The position numbers were made by a program, and so were the translations under genes. The notes under the pieces were generated by a model that was not told where the DNA came from, did no database searches, and worked only from the letters and a program-made list of their open reading frames with translations. A stretch of DNA of 64,000 nucleotides from positions 434,001 through 498,000 of the forward strand of contig NZ_CP102355.1 of assembly GCF_009696685.2 (NCBI RefSeq). Direction: 5' to 3'. This document shows, in pieces, positions 10,409-24,626 of this stretch; within the stretch, counting starts at the first letter, position 1; each line of letters starts with the position of its first letter. The DNA comes from Paracoccus sp. SMMA_5_TC (GTDB lineage: Bacteria; Pseudomonadota; Alphaproteobacteria; Rhodobacterales; Rhodobacteraceae).

Positions 10409-11647
10409 ATGGAAACCTATGCTGCCTCTGTCCGTCTGGCCCAGGACGCGCTGCGCGACCTGTTCGAGCCGACGCCCTTGCAAAGAAACGACCACCTTTC
10501 GGCCCGTTACGGCGCCGAAATCTGGCTGAAACGCGAGGATCTGACGCCGGTGCGCAGCTACAAGCTGCGCGGCGCCTACAACGCCATGCGCAAGATCGGC
10601 GCCGGCGCCCAGGGGCATTTCGTCTGCGCCAGCGCCGGCAACCATGCCCAGGGCATGGCCTTTGCCTGCCGCCATTTCGGGGCGCGTGGCACCATCTTCA
10701 TGCCAGTGACCACGCCGCGGCAAAAGATCGACAAGACGCGCATCTTTGGCGGCGACTCGGTTCAGATCGTGCTGACCGGAGATTATTTCGACCAGACCCT
10801 GGCAGCCGCGCAGGGTTTTGCCCGCGACCAGGGCGCAACCTTCCTGTCGCCCTTTGACGATGCCGATATCATCGAGGGACAGGCGACCGTCGGGGCTGAA
10901 ATACTGCAACAGCTTGATTCGCCCCCGGATCTGGTGGTGCTGCCCGTGGGCGGCGGCGGGCTGGCGGCAGGCGTCACCCGCCTGCTGGCCGAACAGGCCC
11001 CGGCCACGCGCATCGCCTTTGCCGAACCGCTGGGCGGCCCCAGCCTGCACGAGGCGCTGCGCGCCGGCCATCCGGTCACCCTGCCCCATGTCGACAATTT
11101 CGTCGATGGCGCGGCCGTGGCGCGCATCGGCGATCTGCCGTTTCAGGCCCTTGGCCGCTTTTATCCCGATCAGGTGCATCTGGCGCCCGAGGACCGCATC
11201 TGCGGCACCATCCTGGAAATGCTGAACCTCGAAGGCATCGTGCTGGAACCGGCCGGCGCGCTGGCCATCGACGTGCTGCGCGACATCCCCGATCTGGCGG
11301 GCCAGCGCGTGGTCTGCGTCTGTTCGGGCGGGAATTTCGATTTCGAGCGCCTGCCGGAGGTCAAGGAGCGCGCGCAGCGGTTTTCCGGGTTGAAGCGCTA
11401 TTTCATCCTGCGCATGCCACAGCGGCCGGGGGCCTTGCGCGATTTCCTGCAACTGCTGGGCCCGGATGACGATATCGCGCGCTTCGAATATCTGAAAAAG
11501 ACCGCGCGCAACTTCGGCTCGGTCTTGATCGGCATCGAAACGACGGCGCCGGAAAATCTGGACCGTCTGCGCGAACGGCTGGACCAGGCCGGGATCGGCT
11601 ACCGCGACATCACCCACGATCCGGTCCTGGCCGAGTTCCTTATCTAG
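10409..11647 (+). CDS. ilvA: Threonine ammonia-lyase (threonine dehydratase)
   Basis: PLP enzyme converting threonine to 2-oxobutanoate, first committed step to isoleucine. 412 residues. The PLP lysine is Lys52 in RSYKLRGAYNAM; the phosphate-binding glycines are PVGGGGLAAG; the C-terminus has one ACT-like regulatory region (YFILRMPQRPGALRDFLQLL). A single such region fits the shorter IlvA type. The ATG at 10409 follows GCAGGACG; the frame is open upstream but unlike the family. It ends nine bases before the convergent Hpt gene. Confidence 0.93.
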   Translation: METYAASVRLAQDALRDLFEPTPLQRNDHLSARYGAEIWLKREDLTPVRSYKLRGAYNAMRKIGAGAQGHFVCASAGNHAQGMAFACRHFGARGTIFMPVTTPRQKIDKTRIFGGDSVQIVLTGDYFDQTLAAAQGFARDQGATFLSPFDDADIIEGQATVGAEILQQLDSPPDLVVLPVGGGGLAAGVTRLLAEQAPATRIAFAEPLGGPSLHEALRAGHPVTLPHVDNFVDGAAVARIGDLPFQALGRFYPDQVHLAPEDRICGTILEMLNLEGIVLEPAGALAIDVLRDIPDLAGQRVVCVCSGGNFDFERLPEVKERAQRFSGLKRYFILRMPQRPGALRDFLQLLGPDDDIARFEYLKKTARNFGSVLIGIETTAPENLDRLRERLDQAGIGYRDITHDPVLAEFLI

Positions 11648-11656
11648 GCCAGCGGA

Positions 11657-12007
11657 TCAGGCGCGGCGCGGCGTCTGACGACGCGTCTGCCCTGCCTGCA
11701 TATCCCGCATCAGCATCTGTTTCGATTCGGAATAGACCCGCAACAGTTCGTTGATGCAGATGTTGTCGCAATCGCGCGCCGCTGCATGCTGTTCGGCCCG
11801 ATCGCAAAGACGCCCGAATTCTGCAAAACCCAGGTTTGCCGCGCAGCCCTTGAGGAAATGCAGGTCCGTTTCAAGCCGCGCCGGATCACGACGCGACAGG
11901 CGCATCATCACGCCTTCGACTTCGTCGAGAAACAGTTCCAGGATCAGCTGGAACTCGTCGTCGCCAACCTCTTCGCGCAGTTCTTTGATGCGGTCCCAGT
12001 CCAGCAT
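11657..12007 (-). CDS. Hpt-domain histidine phosphotransfer protein
   Basis: 116-residue free-standing Hpt protein. The phosphoacceptor is His50 in DLHFLKGCAANLGF, within a four-helix bundle pattern. The ATG at 12007 has AAAGG upstream at good spacing. It is divergent from a response regulator-phosphatase across about 120 bases, suggesting that the two are phosphorelay partners, but no histidine kinase is encoded nearby. Partnership is inferred from position only. Confidence 0.85.
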   Translation of the reverse strand: MLDWDRIKELREEVGDDEFQLILELFLDEVEGVMMRLSRRDPARLETDLHFLKGCAANLGFAEFGRLCDRAEQHAAARDCDNICINELLRVYSESKQMLMRDMQAGQTRRQTPRRA

Positions 12008-12125
12008 TGGCAACCTTTGGCAGAATCACCCCACATGTTTAGCAGATAATTCTCCTCTGGCGGGTTAATGGGGACAATTTTCGCGATTAACGGAACTTTC
12101 AGTTCAGTTGGGCTACACCCATGCC

Positions 12126-13385
12126 ATGATGATCCTGGACGCCACGGCTGTGACCTCGATTCCGCAGAACTCGCGGCTAGTTCTGCTGGTCGACGACAGT
12201 CGGGCACAGCGGCGGACGCTGGCGGTGCAACTGATCCGCGCCGGCTATCATGTCGTCGAAGCCGCCAGCATCGACGAGGCGCTGGCGATCTGCCAGGAGC
12301 GCCGACCCGATATCGTGATCTCGGACTGGATGCCGGGCAGTGCGGGGCTGGAATTCTGCCGCCGCTTTCGCGAGATGCAGTCGGACCGCTATGGCTATTT
12401 CATCCTGCTGACATCGCGCAACGACAAGAAGGACGTGACCGCAGGATTGCGCGCGGGGGCCGACGAATTCCTGACCAAGCCGGTGTCGGGGGCCGAACTG
12501 CTGGCGCGGCTGTCGGCCAGCGAACGCATCCTGCGGATGGAAGAGCATCTGCGCAATGCCAATGCCCAGCTCAACGACACGCTGACGCGGCTGCGCGAAA
12601 CCCAAGCGGCCATCGACCGCGACCTGCGCGAGGCGCAGCGCCTGCAACAGGGGCTGGTGCGCGAACGCCAGGGTCATTTCGGCGATTTCGACCTGTCGCT
12701 GCTGATGCGCCCAGCCGGACATATCGGCGGCGATCTGGTCGGCTTCTTTCCCATCACGGCGCAGCGTGTGGGAATCTTCGCGCTGGATGTCGCGGGGCAT
12801 GGCGTGGCCGCCGCGCTGCTCAGCGCGCGGCTGGCAGCATTGCTGTCGGTATCGCCCGATCACAATATCGCGCTGCGCCAGACCGATCGCGGCGAGACCG
12901 ACGGCCACCCCCCGGCCGAGGTGCTGCGCATGCTCAATGCGCTGATGCTCGACGAAATCCGGACCGATTCCTACTTCACCATGGTCTATGGCGACCTTGA
13001 CCACACGACCGGACGGCTGCGGCTGGCTCAGGCGGGGCACCCCTACCCGATCCTGCAGCGCCACAACGGCACCATCGAGCGCATCGGTCGCGGAGGCTTG
13101 CCCGTGGGCGTGTTCCCCAACGCGGATTACGAAGAGGTGCAGCTGGATCTTGCCCCCGGGGATCGCCTTTTCATTACCTCCGACGGTTTGATCGAGGCAG
13201 AGAATCCGCGTGGCGAGCCCTTGGGCGAAGAGGGGCTAGAGGCGATCCTGCGCATCAATGCCAGCCTGCATGGCGACGCGCTGCTGGAATCGATCTGCTG
13301 GTCGGCGATGAACTATGCCGGCGGGCAGCGCAGCGACGATATCTCGATCGTTCTGGTCGCCCGTCGTCCCGGCGCGCCGGGCTAG
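12126..13385 (+). CDS. Response regulator with PP2C/SpoIIE phosphatase output
   Basis: 419-residue two-domain signalling protein. Residues about 18-135 are a receiver domain with acidic pocket Asp23-Asp24, phosphorylation site Asp67 (VISDWMP), Thr96 and Lys118 (FLTKPVSG). A coiled-coil linker (about 140-190; RNANAQLNDTLTRLRETQAAI) leads to an RsbU/SpoIIE-type serine phosphatase (HIGGDLVGFF, ALDVAGHGVAAALLSARLA, FITSDGLIEAEN, GGQRSDDISIVLV). Such proteins usually act on an anti-sigma-factor antagonist in partner-switching. ATG 12126 or 12129 is preferred over an upstream TTG. The divergent Hpt protein could phosphorylate it. Confidence 0.9.
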   Translation: MMILDATAVTSIPQNSRLVLLVDDSRAQRRTLAVQLIRAGYHVVEAASIDEALAICQERRPDIVISDWMPGSAGLEFCRRFREMQSDRYGYFILLTSRNDKKDVTAGLRAGADEFLTKPVSGAELLARLSASERILRMEEHLRNANAQLNDTLTRLRETQAAIDRDLREAQRLQQGLVRERQGHFGDFDLSLLMRPAGHIGGDLVGFFPITAQRVGIFALDVAGHGVAAALLSARLAALLSVSPDHNIALRQTDRGETDGHPPAEVLRMLNALMLDEIRTDSYFTMVYGDLDHTTGRLRLAQAGHPYPILQRHNGTIERIGRGGLPVGVFPNADYEEVQLDLAPGDRLFITSDGLIEAENPRGEPLGEEGLEAILRINASLHGDALLESICWSAMNYAGGQRSDDISIVLVARRPGAPG

Positions 13386-13399
13386 CGCGCCGATCAGGG

Positions 13400-13837
13400 T
13401 CATCGGGCAAGCAACCACGACACAAGCGCCCGCGCCCCCGGGTCTGCCAGCAGATCGGCGACATCGCCCAGCGCGACCCAGTGGGCGCTGTGATGCGGTT
13501 CCATCGGCGGGCCGCGGCGCAGGATCGGCCGGGCCAACCAGACGTGGCACAGCTTTTCGGCCCAGAGACCATATTCCGGCATGAAACAGAACCGCCGGTA
13601 AGTGCCCAGGTGCCGAGCATTGCCCAGGGTCCAGCCGGTTTCCTCGGCCACTTCGCGATGCAGCGCGACCAGTTGCGATTCGCCCGAATCGATCCCGCCG
13701 CCGGGCAGCTGATACTCGGGCTGGGGCTGGTGCTGCAGCGTCAGCAGCGCCCGCCCGCCGCGCAGCAACAGGCCATAGACGCCGGGGCGCAGCCGGTAAC
13801 GCTGTCTTTGGGGCGGGGGTCCGTATCGGCGGATCAT
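13400..13837 (-). CDS. Nudix hydrolase
   Basis: 145-residue Nudix protein. The Nudix box occupies about residues 47-69, with the GGGIDSGES start and REVAEETGW end matching the G-x5-E-x7-REUxEExGU pattern needed for Mg binding and pyrophosphate hydrolysis. The family cleaves nucleoside diphosphates linked to another moiety; the substrate cannot be told from sequence. It lies downstream of the tRNA-Leu terminator on the same strand. Confidence 0.88.
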   Translation of the reverse strand: MIRRYGPPPQRQRYRLRPGVYGLLLRGGRALLTLQHQPQPEYQLPGGGIDSGESQLVALHREVAEETGWTLGNARHLGTYRRFCFMPEYGLWAEKLCHVWLARPILRRGPPMEPHHSAHWVALGDVADLLADPGARALVSWLLAR

Positions 13838-13879
13838 GCGGCTTCATGCACCTGCAAGAAGAACGATTGGTCAGAAACG

Positions 13880-13917
13880 CAAAACGCGCGCAAGCCCATG
13901 GACTTGCGCGCGTTTTG
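13880..13917 (-). terminator. Rho-independent terminator of tRNA-Leu
   Basis: Perfect 15-base inverted repeat (13880-13894 pairing with 13903-13917, arm CTTGCGCGCGTTTTG) with an 8-base loop, followed on the minus strand by further T-rich sequence. It starts four bases beyond the tRNA CCA end. This is the clearest intrinsic terminator in the window. Confidence 0.88.
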
Positions 13918-13920
13918 TTT

Positions 13921-14005
13921 TGGTGCCCAGGAGAGGACTCGAACCTCCACGCCTTGCGGCACACGGACCTGAACCGTGCGCGTCTACCAATTCCGCCACC
14001 TGGGC
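13921..14005 (-). tRNA. tRNA-Leu (anticodon CAG)
   Basis: 85 bases including an encoded CCA end. The acceptor arms GCCCAGG (14005-13999) and CCTGGGC (13931-13925) pair perfectly. The D-loop has the class II GGAATTGGTAGACGC form; the anticodon arm is CACGG-TTCAGGT-CCGTG, giving CAG; the variable arm is long (TGCCGCAAGGCG), as expected for Leu; the T-loop is GGTTCGAGTCC. CUG is the dominant Leu codon in this genome, so this should be a major species. Confidence 0.97.
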
Positions 14006-14022
14006 AGGTCGCGTGAGCCGGG

Positions 14023-14051
14023 TGATTAAGCCCAGTCGCGGGGGGTGTCAA
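14023..14051 (-). promoter_or_regulatory. Sigma-70-type promoter of tRNA-Leu
   Basis: On the minus strand a perfect TTGACA (14051-14046) and TAATCA (14028-14023) are separated by exactly 17 bases, ending 17 bases before the mature tRNA 5' end. Sequence match and position both fit. Confidence 0.75.
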
Positions 14052-14253
14052 CGGCGATTGACGAAAAATTTTTGCCCCATTGTCGTTTTTTGTTTTGACC
14101 CCACCGGCGGGCTTTGGCTGACGTCTGGTGCCGCACGGATTTGTGGCCTACACAACCGTGACGAAAGGCGCGATAATCCGCCGCAGCCAAGACGCCTTTC
14201 CGCGACAAGTCGTTCAGCCAGCGCAAAAACCATACAGAAAAGCATCGAACTCC

Positions 14254-15852
14254 ATGGACGACATCAGAGCCCGCGATTGGGATGCGATCGTCATCGGCAC
14301 CGGTATCGGCGGCGGCACTGCGGGGCGCAGGCTGGCCGAAGCCGGGCTTTCGGTGCTGTTTGTGGAAAAGGGCCCAGATCTGGGCGACACGGCGATGCCT
14401 GCGCTGAACATGGATGCGCGCCAGCCGGCAGATCGCCTGGCCCGGGGGGCCTGGCCGCGGTTGCTCGAGGCCGAACTCGACGGCCGCTGGTATGAGCTGG
14501 ACGGCATGATCGGCGCCGGCGTCGGCGGCACCTCGGCCTATTACGCCGCTACGCTGGAGCGCCCCGAACGGCATGATCTGGACGATTCGCCGGAACAACC
14601 GCATCCGACGGGCGGCTGGCCCGTGGGCTATGATGCGATGGAGCCCTGGTTCCGCCTGGCCGAGGACTATTTTCACATCAACGGCGAGGCCGATCCCCTG
14701 GCCCCGAACGGCGCCTGCCTGCGCCCGCCGGCACAGCCGCTGACCGCCTCGGACGCGGCGCTGATGGACCAGCTAAGACGGTCGGGGCTGCATCCGTATC
14801 GGACGCATATGGCGGCGCGCTTTCTGCCCGGTTGCGAAAGCTGCTTCGGCCGCCGCTGCCCGCGGCGCTGCAAGATGGACGGGCGATCGGCCGGCGTGCT
14901 GCCCGCGCTTGAGACCGGGCGCGCGGCGTTGCTGGACCGCTGTTCCGTCATCAGGATCGAGGCCGATGCCCAGGGCGTCACCGGACTGCTCTGCCAGCGC
15001 GACGGGCATCGCTTCACCCTGCGGGCGCGCCGGTATGTGCTGGCCGCGGGCGGGCTGGGTTCGCCGGCGCTGCTGCTGCATTCCGCCAGCGATCTGTGGC
15101 CGCAGGGCCTGGGCAATCGCAACGGTCTGGTCGGACGCAACCTGATGTTCCACCTCAGCGAGATCATCGCCATATGGGCCGGCCATGGGCGGCAGAACGA
15201 AGGGCCGTCCCGCTCGATCAGCCTGCGCGATCTGTATTTCATGGGCGGCCAGCGTTTCGGCACCGTGCAGTCGATGGGCCTCAGCGCCGGTTACGGCGAA
15301 ATCCTGCATTCGTTGAACGGGCATTTCGACCAGTCGCGGCTGCGGCGGCTGCGGCCGCTGCGGCACGGATTGCGGCTGCCGGCGCTGGCGGCGGCGCGGC
15401 TGCTCGGCCGGGCAAAGCTGTTTGTCGGCGTGCTCGAGGATCTGCCCTATCTGCACAATCGCCTGCTGCCCGATCCCGCCGATCCCGAAAGGCTGCGCTT
15501 TCATTACGACATATCGGACGAGCTGCGCCAGCGTCGCGCCGCCTTTCGCAAGGCGATCCGCGCCGCCTTCCGGCCGCACCGGGCCCTGTTCATGGGCGCC
15601 GCGCCACAGCTGAACTTTGCCCATCCCTGCGGCACGCTGCGCTTTGGCGACGACCCGAACACAAGTGTGCTGGACCGCGATTGCCGGATGCACGGCCTGT
15701 CGAACCTCTATGTGGCCGATTCGTCCTTCATGCCGACCTCGAACGGGGTCAATCCCAGCCTGACGATCGCCGCCAATGCGCTGCGCGTGGCGGACCGGCT
15801 GGCGCAGGGCCTGCACGCCCGGCTTGCCGCTGGCGGCCAGCTTGGCTATTGA
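14254..15852 (+). CDS. GMC-family FAD oxidoreductase
   Basis: 532-residue flavoprotein of the glucose-methanol-choline family. The FAD loop is at residues 11-30 ([20 protein letters not shown]), and the C-terminal GMC signature is [20 protein letters not shown] followed by [13 protein letters not shown]. It acts on an alcohol or sugar; the substrate is unknown. An unusual four-Cys group, Cys194, Cys197, Cys202 and Cys206 ([14 protein letters not shown]), sits between the FAD region and the substrate domain. The ATG at 14254 directly precedes the flavin motif. It is followed 31 bases later by the NDUFA9-like gene. Confidence 0.85.
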   Translation: MDDIRARDWDAIVIGTGIGGGTAGRRLAEAGLSVLFVEKGPDLGDTAMPALNMDARQPADRLARGAWPRLLEAELDGRWYELDGMIGAGVGGTSAYYAATLERPERHDLDDSPEQPHPTGGWPVGYDAMEPWFRLAEDYFHINGEADPLAPNGACLRPPAQPLTASDAALMDQLRRSGLHPYRTHMAARFLPGCESCFGRRCPRRCKMDGRSAGVLPALETGRAALLDRCSVIRIEADAQGVTGLLCQRDGHRFTLRARRYVLAAGGLGSPALLLHSASDLWPQGLGNRNGLVGRNLMFHLSEIIAIWAGHGRQNEGPSRSISLRDLYFMGGQRFGTVQSMGLSAGYGEILHSLNGHFDQSRLRRLRPLRHGLRLPALAAARLLGRAKLFVGVLEDLPYLHNRLLPDPADPERLRFHYDISDELRQRRAAFRKAIRAAFRPHRALFMGAAPQLNFAHPCGTLRFGDDPNTSVLDRDCRMHGLSNLYVADSSFMPTSNGVNPSLTIAANALRVADRLAQGLHARLAAGGQLGY

Positions 15853-15883
15853 GCGCATGAGCACCCACGAACAGGAGCGAGCG

Positions 15884-16876
15884 ATGTCGGCACCCAAGCT
15901 TGTCACGATCTACGGCGGCTCTGGTTTCCTGGGCCGGCAGATCGCCCGCATCATGGCCGCCGAGGGCTGGCGCGTGCGCGTTGCCGTCCGCCGCCCCAAC
16001 CTGGCGGGCGTTGTGCGCACCTATGGCAATCCCGGTCAGGTCGAGCCGGTCCCCTGCAATGTGCGCGACGATGTGTCCGTTGCCGCCTGCATGGCCGAAG
16101 CCGATGCCGTCATCAATTGCGTGGGCATCCTGGTGCGCGAGGGCAAGAATACCTTCGACGCCATTCACGAAGAAGCCGCAGGACGCATCGCCCGGATTTC
16201 CGCCGAAACCGGCGTCGCGCATATGGTGCATGTCTCGGCCTTGGGCGCCGATCCCGATTCGCCCAGCCGCTATGCCGCCTCCAAGGCACGGGGCGAGGCC
16301 GAGGTGCTGCGTTATCGCCCCGATGCGGTGATCCTGCGGCCTTCGGTCATTTTCGGTTCCGACGACAACTTCTACAACCGCATCGCCGCGATGACGCGAC
16401 TGGGGCCGGTGCTGGTCGTCCCGGGCGCCGATACACCTTTGCAGCCGGTCTATGTGATCGATGTCGCGCGTGCCGCCGCCATGGGCGCCAAGGGCGAGGC
16501 TGCCCCCGGCATCTACGAACTGGGCGGCCCCGAGATCCTGACCATGCGCCAGATCGCCCGGCAGGTTCTTGAGGCAACCGGACGCCGGCGCCTGATCCTG
16601 GGCCTGCCGCACGCCCTTGCCGGACTGATGGGGGGGGTGCTGGATGCCGTGCAGGTGGTGTCGGGCGGTCTGCTGACCAATCGCATCATCACCCGTGACC
16701 AGACGCGCAGCCTACGCCAGCCGAACACCGTCGGCAGCGGCGTCAAGACCTTCGCCGATCTGGGAATCGTGCCGACCTCGGCGCCTGCGGTCATCGGCGA
16801 CTATCTGTGGCGCTTCCGTCCCGCGGGTCAGTATGAGGCCATTACCGCCTCGGCCAAGAACCTGCGCAGCAACTGA
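15884..16876 (+). CDS. NDUFA9-like NAD(P)-binding protein (complex I-associated family)
   Basis: 330-residue atypical short-chain dehydrogenase of the NDUFA9/39-kDa complex I accessory subunit type. The nucleotide loop is [15 protein letters not shown] near residues 10-24; other parts are [38 protein letters not shown] (active-site-like Tyr/Lys) and [19 protein letters not shown] chose the ATG at 15884 because CAGGAG lies 8-13 bases upstream; the ATG at 15857 is in frame but less supported. Stop and uppP start overlap by one base (TGATG). Confidence 0.85.
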   Translation: MSAPKLVTIYGGSGFLGRQIARIMAAEGWRVRVAVRRPNLAGVVRTYGNPGQVEPVPCNVRDDVSVAACMAEADAVINCVGILVREGKNTFDAIHEEAAGRIARISAETGVAHMVHVSALGADPDSPSRYAASKARGEAEVLRYRPDAVILRPSVIFGSDDNFYNRIAAMTRLGPVLVVPGADTPLQPVYVIDVARAAAMGAKGEAAPGIYELGGPEILTMRQIARQVLEATGRRRLILGLPHALAGLMGGVLDAVQVVSGGLLTNRIITRDQTRSLRQPNTVGSGVKTFADLGIVPTSAPAVIGDYLWRFRPAGQYEAITASAKNLRSN

Positions 16877-17679
16877 TGGACCACAACACGATTGTCGCGG
16901 CCCTGCTGGGGCTGCTCGAAGGGCTGACCGAGTTCATCCCGGTGTCCTCGACCGGCCATGTGCTGCTGGCCGGACATTTCCTTGGCTTTGATTCGCCCGG
17001 CCGCGCCTTCGAGGTGCTGATCCAGCTGGGTGCCATCCTGGCGATCCTGGGACTTTATGCAGGGCGGCTGTGGCGGATATGTCGCGACGCGCCGACGGAT
17101 CCGCGCGCACGGTGGTTCATCGCGGCGGTGCTGCTGGCCTTTCTGCCGGCGGCGGTCATCGGGGTGCTGGCGCATCGGCTGATCAAGGAGGTGTTCTTTG
17201 AAACGCCGGTGCTCATCGCCTCGATGCTGATCCTGGGCGGGGTGGTGCTGCTGTTCGTCGATCGCATGGCCCGCCAGCCGCGCTATTTCGCGGCCGAGGA
17301 CATCCCGCTGTCGGCCGCCTTCAGGATCGGGCTGATCCAGTGCCTGGCGATGATCCCCGGCGTGTCGCGATCGGGGGCCACCATCGTGGGCGCGCTGCTG
17401 CTGGGGGCCGACAAGCGCTCGGCGGCCGAGTTCAGCTTTTTCCTGTCGATGCCGACGATGCTGGGCGCCTTTGTCTATGACCTCTACAAGAACCGCGACA
17501 TCCTGGACGCTGCCGCGACCGGCAATATCTTGGTTGGCTTTGTCTGCGCCTTTCTGGCGGCGGTGGTCGTGGTGCGCTGGCTGCTGGGCTATGTTTCGGC
17601 CCATGGTTATGCGCTGTTTGCCTGGTGGCGGATCGGTCTGGGAGCCGTTGTCTTGCTGGCTTTGCAGGTTATTGGGTAA
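16876..17679 (+). CDS. uppP: Undecaprenyl-diphosphate phosphatase
   Basis: Integral membrane phosphatase (BacA/UppP family) that recycles the lipid carrier for peptidoglycan synthesis, 267 residues with about eight membrane helices. Both catalytic signatures are present: [14 protein letters not shown] near the N-terminus and [10 protein letters not shown] near residue 160. Translationally coupled to the preceding NDUFA9-like gene. Its stop codon lies within a 17-base palindrome that begins the gltD upstream region. Confidence 0.95.
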   Translation: MDHNTIVAALLGLLEGLTEFIPVSSTGHVLLAGHFLGFDSPGRAFEVLIQLGAILAILGLYAGRLWRICRDAPTDPRARWFIAAVLLAFLPAAVIGVLAHRLIKEVFFETPVLIASMLILGGVVLLFVDRMARQPRYFAAEDIPLSAAFRIGLIQCLAMIPGVSRSGATIVGALLLGADKRSAAEFSFFLSMPTMLGAFVYDLYKNRDILDAAATGNILVGFVCAFLAAVVVVRWLLGYVSAHGYALFAWWRIGLGAVVLLALQVIG

Positions 17680-17691
17680 GTATTACTTACC
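17675..17691. promoter_or_regulatory. 17-base palindrome upstream of gltD
   Basis: GGTAAGTATTACTTACC is a perfect palindrome around a central T, overlapping the uppP stop. A further half-site GGTAAG occurs at 17749-17754, closer to gltD. The AT-rich palindrome stands out in GC-rich surroundings and looks like an operator for a dimeric regulator of the glt operon; no regulator can be named. Confidence 0.4.
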
Positions 17692-17828
17692 TTATTTCCG
17701 GCGATACTCGCCGCATCAGGCTTCTGCCGGACGAAAAATCATCAAATAGGTAAGCCCTACTGACTTTTATTTGGCTGCGGCCTGTTCTATCAGGCCTCGA
17801 CACCCTCGCCAGCGAAGGACGCGCAGCC

Positions 17829-19322
17829 ATGGCCACGCAAAAAATGCTCAGATTCGTCTCGATACCGCGCGAGATGCCCGAGAAGCGCGATGCCACCGCG
17901 CGGTCCGAGGATTTTCACGAAATCTACCGCGAATTTGCCGATGCCAAGGCCCGCGAGCAGGCCAGCCGGTGCAGCCAGTGCGGCGTGCCCTATTGTCAAA
18001 GCCATTGCCCGCTGCACAACAACATCCCCGACTGGCTGCGCCTGACGGCCGAGGGCCGGTTGCAGGAAGCCTATGCCCGCAGCCAGGAAACCAATACCTT
18101 CCCCGAGATCTGCGGCCGCATCTGCCCGCAGGACCGGCTGTGCGAAGGCAATTGCGTCATCGAGCAATCCGGCCACGGCACCGTCACCATCGGCGCCATC
18201 GAAAAATACATCACCGACACAGCCTGGGAAAACGGCTGGGTGCAGCCGGCGACCCCGGTGCAGGAACGTCCCGAGTCGGTCGGCATCATCGGCGCCGGCC
18301 CGGGCGGGCTGGCAGCGGCCGAGCGCCTGCGGCGCCTGGGCTTTCAGGTCACCGTCTATGACCGCCATGATCGCGCCGGCGGGCTGCTGATCTATGGCAT
18401 CCCGGGTTTCAAGCTGGAAAAGGACGTTGTCGAACGCCGCACCCGTCTGCTGATCGACAGCGGCGTGGAATTCGTGCTGAACACCGATGTCGGCCGGGAC
18501 ATCAGCTTTGACGCCATCCGCGGCCGGCATGACGCGGTGCTGATCGCGACAGGCGTCTACAAGACCCGCGATCTCGACATCGACAATGCCGCCGCCAAGG
18601 GGGTGGTGCGCGCGCTGGACTACCTGACCGCCTCGAACCGGGTCGATCTGGGCGACGATATCCCCGATTACGAGGACGGCGAGCTGAACGCCCGCGGCAA
18701 GCGCGTGGTCGTGATCGGTGGCGGCGATACGGCGATGGATTGCGTGCGCACCGCCATTCGCCAGGGCGCACAATCGGTCAAATGCCTGTATCGCCGCGAC
18801 CGCGCCAACATGCCCGGCAGCCAGCGCGAGGTCCAGAACGCCGAGGAAGAGGGCGTCGAATTCGTGTGGCTGTCGGCGCCGGGCGCCTTCAGCGGCCATG
18901 TCACCGGCGAGGCCCGCACCGCCCAGGAACGCGACGTGGACGACACCGGCGAGGTGCCGACCATCAGCGCGGTGCGGGTGCAGCGCATGCGTCTGGGGGC
19001 ACCTGATGTCAGCGGTCGGCAGTCGCCCGAACTGATCGAAGGCGCCGATTACGACGAGCCGGCGGATCTGGTCATCAAGGCCCTGGGCTTCGAGCCAGAG
19101 GATCTGCCGCGCCTGTGGGGGGTCGAAGGGCTCGAAGTCACGCGCTGGGGCACGATCCGCGCCGACTATCAGACCCATCAGACCAGCCTGCCGGGCGTCT
19201 TTGCCGTGGGCGACATCGTGCGCGGGGCCAGCCTGGTCGTCTGGGCGATCCGCGACGGGCGCGAGGCCGCCGACAGCATCGCCAGCTATCTGTCGGGCGC
19301 GGCCCGTGTCGCTGCCGAATAG
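17829..19322 (+). CDS. gltD: Glutamate synthase (NADPH) small chain
   Basis: Beta subunit of GOGAT, 497 residues, passing electrons from NADPH via FAD and two [4Fe-4S] clusters to the large subunit. N-terminal cluster ligands are CSQCGVPYCQSHCPLHNN and CGRICPQDRLCEGNC; the FAD loop is IIGAGPGGLAAAERLRR and the NADPH loop VVVIGGGDTAMDCVRTA; the C-terminal FAD motif is GVFAVGDIVRGASLVVWAI. It is first in a gltD-secreted protein-gltB run. The 150 bases upstream hold the palindrome and likely regulation. Confidence 0.96.
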   Translation: MATQKMLRFVSIPREMPEKRDATARSEDFHEIYREFADAKAREQASRCSQCGVPYCQSHCPLHNNIPDWLRLTAEGRLQEAYARSQETNTFPEICGRICPQDRLCEGNCVIEQSGHGTVTIGAIEKYITDTAWENGWVQPATPVQERPESVGIIGAGPGGLAAAERLRRLGFQVTVYDRHDRAGGLLIYGIPGFKLEKDVVERRTRLLIDSGVEFVLNTDVGRDISFDAIRGRHDAVLIATGVYKTRDLDIDNAAAKGVVRALDYLTASNRVDLGDDIPDYEDGELNARGKRVVVIGGGDTAMDCVRTAIRQGAQSVKCLYRRDRANMPGSQREVQNAEEEGVEFVWLSAPGAFSGHVTGEARTAQERDVDDTGEVPTISAVRVQRMRLGAPDVSGRQSPELIEGADYDEPADLVIKALGFEPEDLPRLWGVEGLEVTRWGTIRADYQTHQTSLPGVFAVGDIVRGASLVVWAIRDGREAADSIASYLSGAARVAAE

Positions 19323-19332
19323 GGGCGATGCG

Positions 19333-20075
19333 ATGTCCGCCCCCAGACCTTTCCGCTTCCGGCCCATGGCGGTCGCCGCTTGGCTGAGCCTTGCCGCCGG
19401 CGCCGCCCAGGCGGCAGGCTTCACCCCGCCCAAGGGCTGCACGCTGGACATGACCGTGCAGAACCGCAGCTGCACCGTCAGCCAGCATTACCGTTGCGCC
19501 CAGGACAAGCCCGGCGACCAGTGGGTGGTCTATTTCGATCGGGACGGCGCCAGCTATCGTTCGCGCATCGATCGCGAAACCCGCTGGATGGAAAGCACCG
19601 ATCTGCGCACCGGGCTGACCGATGTGCTCGAGGATCAGGCCCGCGACCATGCATCTTTCAGCACGCTGTTGAAAAACGGCCGCGACGATTTCGATTTCTG
19701 GACGCGCGCCGACAGCGGCGAAAGGCTGCGCCATGTCGGCCACGACGTGCTGACCGGCCAGAAGGTGCAGATCGACGGCGTCACCCTGGAGGTGACGCAG
19801 TTCGAGCTGACCACCTTCAGCGAAGGCGGCGAGGTGCTGATCCAGCGGCGCGGCCAGCAATTCGTCAGCCGCGACCACGGACGGTTCTATGGCGGCATCG
19901 AACAATCCAGCGACTGGACCGGCACGGCCCAGGAAACCAACGACAGCCCGGTCACCTTTGCCTTTCCCGGCCAGCCCGGGTTCGGCGCGGTAACACCGGA
20001 ATATGATTGCGACCTGCAGATGGTGCGCGGCCGGGGCGCCGACATCCTGAGGCAGCTTTTCGAGGAGGCACGGAC

Positions 20076-20079
<4 letters not shown>
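19333..20079 (+). CDS. Secreted protein of unknown function between gltD and gltB
   Basis: 248 residues with a clear signal peptide (residues 1-27, MAVAAWLSLAAGAAQA core, cleavage after AQA). The mature part contains four N-terminal-half cysteines (GCTLDM, RSCTVS, YRCAQD) plus one near the C-terminus (YDCDLQM), and is predicted mostly beta (VEYF-like strands, VTQFELTTFSEGGEVLIQRRG). I recognise no named domain. It starts 10 bases after gltD and its stop overlaps the gltB GTG, so it is translated with glutamate synthase although it should be periplasmic. Why a periplasmic protein sits inside this cytoplasmic enzyme operon is not evident. Confidence 0.8.
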
Positions 20080-24626
<4,547 letters not shown>

